Origin: Paraburkholderia guartelaensis
GTDB lineage: Bacteria > Pseudomonadota > Gammaproteobacteria > Burkholderiales > Burkholderiaceae
Direction of reading: 5' to 3'
Length of the DNA: 64,000 bases
Assembly: GCF_004353905.1 (NCBI RefSeq)
Contig: NZ_SMOD01000002.1
Span: 62,001-126,000, forward strand
Position numbers and translations under genes: made by a program. Of the stretch, positions 59,868 to 64,000 are shown piece by piece (the first letter of the stretch is position 1; every line of letters starts with the position of its first letter). The notes beneath the pieces were generated by a model. That model saw nothing but the letters and a program-made list of their open reading frames with translations, had not been told where the DNA came from and did not search any database.

Positions 59868-61097
59868 TCAAACAGGTGCCGACGTCATGTCCGCCGTGCG
59901 CGTGGCATACGTGGCCCGCTTCAAACGCGCCACGCCTTCGCGAATCTCATCGACGTTCGGCGCGGCAAACGAAAGGCGCAGCGACGCGGTGTCGGGCTCG
60001 TCAGCGAAGAACGCCTTGCCGGGAACGAAAATCACCTTGTTGGCAATCGCGTTCGGCAAGAGCGCATCGATCGCGACACCCGGAATGCGCGCCCACACGA
60101 ACATGCCGCCTTCGGGTTGATGAAACGCGATTTCGTCGCCGAATTGCACGCGCAAGCCGTCGCATAGCGCTTCGCATTTGCGCTGATACGCTTGCGTGAT
60201 GTGCGGAAGGTGCCGCTCGAGCGAGCCCGCCTCCAGGTAGTGCGCGGCGATTGCCTGGGTCCACGGCGTACTGCACAGGTCCACGGTCTGCTTGGCGATC
60301 ACGCAGCGCCGCGCGATTTCAGCGGGCGCGATGGCCCAGCCTACGCGCAAGCCAGGCGCGACGACTTTCGAAAGACTCGAGAAGTGCACGACCCAATCGC
60401 GCGCGCCCTGCACCTCGCTTGCCAACGCCAGCATCGACGGCACCGCGTTGCCTGCGAACCGCAGATCGCCGTACGGATCGTCTTCGACGATCACGAAGCG
60501 GTACTGAACGGCGAGACGCAGGAGCGCAAGGCGCCGCTCGCGCGTGAGCGTGGCCCCGGTGGGATTCGCGAAGGTCGGCACCGTGTACAGCAGCTTGGGC
60601 CGGACAATCGCGCCCGAAGCGAGCCGCGCGGCGAGTACGTCCACGTCGAGCCCGTCGCCGTCGACGGGCACCGTCACGACATGCGCCTGCTGGAGCCTGA
60701 GCGCCTGCAGCGTGGCCGGGTAGGCGGGCTGCTCGGTCAAGGCCGTGTCGCCCGGATTGAGCAGCACGCGCAACAACAGGTCGAGGCCTTGCTGCGACCC
60801 CGTGGTGACCAGCATCTCTTCGGGCGCGCAGGTCACACCGCGGCGCGCCATCAGCGCGAGCAGTTGCGTCTTCAATTCGGGCAAACCGTCGGTCGGGCCA
60901 TATTGAAGGCAGCGCGTGGAAGCCTGCCATGCCTGAGCCGCTGCCGCCTGCAGTCCATCGGCATCGAACAGGTCGCTGGCTGGATAGCCGCCAGCGAAGG
61001 AAATCATGCCTGGCTCTCCCAGGTACTTGAACAGCTCGCGAATGGGCGAACCAGCGGGATGCTGAAAGGGCGCGGTGAAATCGTACATGGCGGACAT
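59868..61097 (-). CDS. PLP-dependent aminotransferase, LysN/2-aminoadipate type
   Basis: 409 residues of the class I/II fold in the subgroup related to LysN and MocR C-terminal domains (ISFAGGYPASDLF, TTGSQQGLDLL). The PLP lysine lies in HFSSLSKVVAPGLR, and VEDDPYGDL is conserved. LysN-like enzymes convert 2-aminoadipate to 2-oxoadipate. With the ALDH7 enzyme upstream on the same strand this would continue lysine/pipecolate breakdown; this is inference. The start is uncertain: ATGs at 61097 and 61088 are possible and neither has a clear ribosome site. Confidence 0.85.
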   Translation of the reverse strand: MSAMYDFTAPFQHPAGSPIRELFKYLGEPGMISFAGGYPASDLFDADGLQAAAAQAWQASTRCLQYGPTDGLPELKTQLLALMARRGVTCAPEEMLVTTGSQQGLDLLLRVLLNPGDTALTEQPAYPATLQALRLQQAHVVTVPVDGDGLDVDVLAARLASGAIVRPKLLYTVPTFANPTGATLTRERRLALLRLAVQYRFVIVEDDPYGDLRFAGNAVPSMLALASEVQGARDWVVHFSSLSKVVAPGLRVGWAIAPAEIARRCVIAKQTVDLCSTPWTQAIAAHYLEAGSLERHLPHITQAYQRKCEALCDGLRVQFGDEIAFHQPEGGMFVWARIPGVAIDALLPNAIANKVIFVPGKAFFADEPDTASLRLSFAAPNVDEIREGVARLKRATYATRTADMTSAPV

Positions 61098-61215
61098 GGA
61101 GTCGATGGCGGTTAAGCGCGGCAACGGACAAGCTTCGATTGTGGTCAGCCCTCACGGGCACATCAAACGAAATCTAATCACCACATCATGCGGTTTGCTC
61201 ATCAAGCAGTCGCGC

Positions 61216-61246
61216 AATAAAAAAGCCCGCTGAAATCGCGGGCTCT
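61216..61246 (-). terminator. rho-independent terminator of the FAD oxidoreductase gene
   Basis: AGCCCGC/GCGGGCT stem (61224-61230 with 61238-61244), seven-base loop, six A on the left, read as U-run on the minus strand. It lies 35 bases after the flavoprotein stop. Confidence 0.88.
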
Positions 61247-61280
61247 TCATTGTGCATTGTGCGGCCTGACTACCCCGCCG

Positions 61281-62453
61281 TCACACGACGTTCTTTTCGA
61301 CGATCGGCCGGTTTTCCATTACGCGCGACCAGTCGAGCGAAGACAGATCGAGCGTCTCATACCTGCCGTTGAGGATCAGCTCGCTCACGCCGCGTCCGGT
61401 TGCCGGCCCCTGCTGAAGACCGTGCCCGCTGAAACCATTGGCAAACACGCAATTGTCGATGGCCGGGTGGTAACCAATGATGGCGTTCTGGTCGAGCACG
61501 TTGTACTCGTAATAACCGGACCAGCAGTTCTCCACGCGCAGCGCCTCGAAGCCCGGCACGCGGTGCGCAAGCGTGGGCCAGATCACGTCGTCGAAGATAG
61601 CGTGATCGACTTCGTCGAGCGGCAGATCGTTCGGGTCGTTCTCCGCGCTCGGCGACGTTCCCGTGATGTACGTATTGCCCTCGGGGCGGAAATACACGCC
61701 GGACGGATCGATCAGCAACGGGCACGCGGCGAGCCGCGCGGGCGACGAGACGTTGAAAATGCTGCGGCGGCGCGCATACACCGGAATGTCGATGTCCATC
61801 ATTTCCGCGAGCTTGCGCGCCCACGCCCCGGCTGCGTTCACCAGCGTGTCGCACGCATGGCGTTCGCCGTCGCTCGCGATCACGTGCGTGACCTTGCGGC
61901 CACTGCGCACGACGCCGGTCACATCGGCCGGCACATAGCGCGCGCCGAGCGACTGCGCCTTCTTGCGCAGCGCCTGCACGAGGCCGTAGCCATCGAACCA
62001 GCCCTCGCCGCTGCGGCCATACGCGCCGCTTGCGAGATCCTCGACGTTGAGCCACGGAAACTTCGCGTGGAGCGCGTCGCGCGACATGAGTTCGATGTCC
62101 GCGCCAAGACGCGTTTGCAGCTCGTGATTCTCGCGCAGCGTCGCATCGCCCGCTTCCGTGGCGAGGAAGAGATAACCGCCCTCGTGCAGATCGATTGACG
62201 GGCGGCTGCCGTTCACTTCGAGCCGCTCGCCAATGCCGCGCAGAAACTCGATGCCGAATAGCGACATCTGGATCGACAACGGCGTGGAAAACTGCTGCCG
62301 GATCGACGCGGCCGAAAGCGCCGACGACGAGCGCGCATAACTCGGGTCGCGCTCGAACACGGTCACGGAAACCGTTGGGTCGGCTGCACGCAGAAAGTAA
62401 GCAATAGAACTACCGATTACCCCGCCGCCAACGATAACGACTTGAGAACTCAC
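61281..62453 (-). CDS. FAD-dependent amino/imino acid oxidoreductase
   Basis: 390 residues of the DAO/sarcosine-oxidase type. The FAD motif VVIVGGGVIGSSIAYFL is at the N terminus; RSSSALSAASIRQQFS and the C-terminal FANGFSGHGLQQGPATGR are typical of the FOXRED1-like group. Beside ALDH7 and a LysN-like aminotransferase it may oxidise pipecolate or a related imino acid (AmaA-like role); this is inference. I chose the GTG at 62453 (GGAG six bases upstream, direct start of the FAD fold). A longer frame from 62516 has 21 extra residues. Confidence 0.85.
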   Translation of the reverse strand: MSSQVVIVGGGVIGSSIAYFLRAADPTVSVTVFERDPSYARSSSALSAASIRQQFSTPLSIQMSLFGIEFLRGIGERLEVNGSRPSIDLHEGGYLFLATEAGDATLRENHELQTRLGADIELMSRDALHAKFPWLNVEDLASGAYGRSGEGWFDGYGLVQALRKKAQSLGARYVPADVTGVVRSGRKVTHVIASDGERHACDTLVNAAGAWARKLAEMMDIDIPVYARRRSIFNVSSPARLAACPLLIDPSGVYFRPEGNTYITGTSPSAENDPNDLPLDEVDHAIFDDVIWPTLAHRVPGFEALRVENCWSGYYEYNVLDQNAIIGYHPAIDNCVFANGFSGHGLQQGPATGRGVSELILNGRYETLDLSSLDWSRVMENRPIVEKNVV

Positions 62454-62559
62454 GACTTGCTCCAGATTGCGGAAAACTGCGGCGCGCATTGATTGGGTTT
62501 GCGCGAATCGATCCATTGACCGGGCGCACGATGCACCCGGTCACGTACCTCAAACGCGC

Positions 62560-64000
62560 TTATTCGACGTTGAAATCGATGCCCTGTGCGAGCGGCAGCG
62601 CCGACGAATAGTTGACCGTATTGGTCGCACGGCGCATATAAGCCTTCCACGAGTCGGAGCCCGACTCGCGCCCGCCACCCGTTTCCTTTTCGCCGCCGAA
62701 CGCGCCGCCGATCTCCGCACCGCTCGGCCCGATGTTCACGTTCGCAATGCCGCAATCGCTGCCCGCGGCCGACGTGAAGCGCTCGCTCTCGCGCAGGTCC
62801 GTCGTGAATACGCACGACGAAAGGCCATGGTGGGCGGCGTTGTTCGCATCGATCGCGTCGCCGAAGTCGCTGTACTTGAGGACGTAAAGAATCGGCGCGA
62901 AGGTTTCCTTCAGGACAACTTCGGTTTGCGACGGCATCTCGACGATCGCCGGGCGCACGTAGAAGCCCTTTTCGTTGCCCGCCACCGTGTGGCGCTCACC
63001 GCCGAATACCTTGCCGCCCTCGCGCTTCGCCTGCTCGAGCGCCGACTGCATGCGGGCGAACGACTGCTCGTCAATGAGCGGCCCCATCAGCGTGCCCTGC
63101 TCCAGCGGATTGCCGATCACCACCTTGCCGTAGAGCGTCTTCAGGCGCTCGACTGCCTTGTCGTACACGCTCTCGTGCACGAAGAGGCGGCGCAGCGACG
63201 TGCAGCGCTGGCCGGCCGTGCCGACCGCCGAGAACAGAATGCCGCGCAGCGCGAGTTCGAGATCGGCGGTAGCGGAGACGATGCCTGCGTTGTTGCCGCC
63301 CAGTTCGAGCAGCGAGCGGCCAAAACGGCGCGCGACCTCGACGCCGACGGTGCGGCCCATTTCGGTGCTGCCCGTTGCGCTGACGATGTTCGAGCGCGGA
63401 TCCGCCACGAGCTTCGCCCCCACTTCGCGGCCGCCGACCACGAGGCTCGTGAGGCCTTCGGGCGCGTCGCCGAATTCCTTCAACACATCCTGCATGATCT
63501 TGTTGACGGCCACCGCGGTGAGCGGCGTCTTTTCCGACGGCTTCCAGACCACGGCGTTGCCGCACACGAGTGCGAGCGCGGCGTTCCACGACCACACGGC
63601 GACCGGGAAATTGAACGCGGAAATCACGGTACACACGCCCATCGGATGCCACGATTCGGCCATGCGGTGGCCGGGACGCTCCGATGCAATGGTCAGACCG
63701 TAAAGCTGACGCGAGAGGCCAACCGCAAAGTCGCAGATGTCGATCATTTCCTGCACTTCGCCCAAGCCTTCCTGGAAGATCTTGCCGGTTTCCAGCGAGA
63801 CGAGGCTGCCGAGCGCGCGCTTCTGTTCGCGCAGCTTGTTGCCCAGCAGGCGCACGAGTTCGCCGCGGCGCGGCGCGGGCACGTTGCGCCAGGTCTTGAA
63901 CGCCTCCTGCGCCTTCGCGAGCACGGCGTCGACGTCGGCCGCCGACTGGCTCGCGACGCGGCCGATCAGCTCGCCGTTGATCGGCGAATGCACGACGATG
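62560..64000 (-). CDS. ALDH7-type 2-aminoadipate semialdehyde dehydrogenase (partial, 5' end outside window)
   Basis: At least 479 residues; the frame is open to the edge and the true start lies beyond 64000 (the family has ~20 more N-terminal residues). The catalytic Cys is in GQRCTSLRR and the Glu in LLELGGNNAG. The sequence EKTPLTAVAVNKI and IGGAFGGEKETGGGRESGSD is characteristic of ALDH7/antiquitin-like AmaB enzymes, which oxidise 2-aminoadipate semialdehyde (piperideine-6-carboxylate) to 2-aminoadipate in lysine breakdown. It precedes the FAD oxidoreductase on the same strand. Confidence 0.9.
   Translation of the reverse strand, partial: IVVHSPINGELIGRVASQSAADVDAVLAKAQEAFKTWRNVPAPRRGELVRLLGNKLREQKRALGSLVSLETGKIFQEGLGEVQEMIDICDFAVGLSRQLYGLTIASERPGHRMAESWHPMGVCTVISAFNFPVAVWSWNAALALVCGNAVVWKPSEKTPLTAVAVNKIMQDVLKEFGDAPEGLTSLVVGGREVGAKLVADPRSNIVSATGSTEMGRTVGVEVARRFGRSLLELGGNNAGIVSATADLELALRGILFSAVGTAGQRCTSLRRLFVHESVYDKAVERLKTLYGKVVIGNPLEQGTLMGPLIDEQSFARMQSALEQAKREGGKVFGGERHTVAGNEKGFYVRPAIVEMPSQTEVVLKETFAPILYVLKYSDFGDAIDANNAAHHGLSSCVFTTDLRESERFTSAAGSDCGIANVNIGPSGAEIGGAFGGEKETGGGRESGSDSWKAYMRRATNTVNYSSALPLAQGIDFNVE

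Noticed and set aside
1..64000. CRISPR arrays, insertion sequences, prophage, tRNA or rRNA genes
   Set aside because: Looked for regularly spaced repeats, transposases, integrases, phage genes and tRNA-like cloverleaves and saw none; a covariance-model scan would be needed to exclude small RNAs.

Overview
The window looks like a chromosomal segment of a Burkholderiaceae bacterium, most likely Paraburkholderia, Caballeronia or Burkholderia. This is inferred from the high-GC, high-density coding style and from family content: a hopanoid RND transporter HpnN, a DUF4148-like small exported protein, FixJ-type orphan response regulators, a short H-NS-like protein, and many LysR, GntR and AraC regulators beside catabolic genes. 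I saw no rRNA, tRNA, prophage, insertion sequence or CRISPR array. The region is metabolic and regulatory throughout.

Left part (1-15,850). A cyclic-nucleotide-domain flavoprotein, a GlcG/HbpS protein, an MscS channel with a cyclic-nucleotide domain and a LysR regulator lie on the minus strand. An Old Yellow Enzyme, an ABM monooxygenase/enoyl-CoA hydratase pair, small exported proteins, three orphan response regulators, an SRPBCC/aldo-keto reductase pair, an MFS exporter and an SDR follow.

Middle part (15,830-27,416). A soluble diiron monooxygenase operon of the toluene-4-monooxygenase type reads on the minus strand: DJ-1/PfpI, SnoaL-like, SnoaL-like, alpha (TmoA), gamma (TmoB), effector (TmoD), beta (TmoE), Rieske ferredoxin (TmoC). 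The beta subunit is continuous in frame with a complete AraC-family regulator, giving a 675-residue enzyme-subunit/transcription-factor fusion. No dedicated reductase (TmoF) is present. Two paralogous winged-helix ATPase regulators flank the operon: a full-length one, divergent, at 24,489-27,416, and a short one lacking the C-terminal half at 15,830-17,377. A 23-bp palindrome lies upstream of the short one. I consider this the most novel system in the window.

Next (27,460-42,130). GFA, OsmC, HpnN, a DsbA-like protein and an SOS-controlled DinB (clear LexA box) are followed by an AraC regulator and an MHS transporter. A cassette under a divergent LysR encodes an MFS transporter, a CaiB-type CoA transferase and a methylmalonyl-CoA-decarboxylase-like crotonase. 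A two-HKD phospholipase-D-like protein comes after it.

Right part (42,255-64,000). This part is devoted to proline-type imino acid and lysine catabolism. A GntR regulator faces a delta1-pyrroline-2-carboxylate reductase, a LivK-type binding protein with a one-base frameshift, and a trans-3-hydroxyproline dehydratase (Cys/Thr pair). A minus-strand block carries a second proline racemase homologue (Ser/Cys), a semialdehyde dehydrogenase, a D-hydroxyproline dehydrogenase-like flavoprotein, 4-hydroxyproline epimerase (Cys/Cys), a DapA-like deaminase, a polar amino acid ABC transporter and a GntR regulator. Together they form a complete trans-4-hydroxyproline to 2-oxoglutarate route. Two near-identical palindromes in front of the two transporter transcription units are probably the operators. 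Between this block and an aminoadipate/pipecolate-type set (aminotransferase, FAD oxidase, ALDH7) lies a deletion scar: the 3' ends of a divergent LysR/MFS pair joined back to back. The last gene runs off the window.
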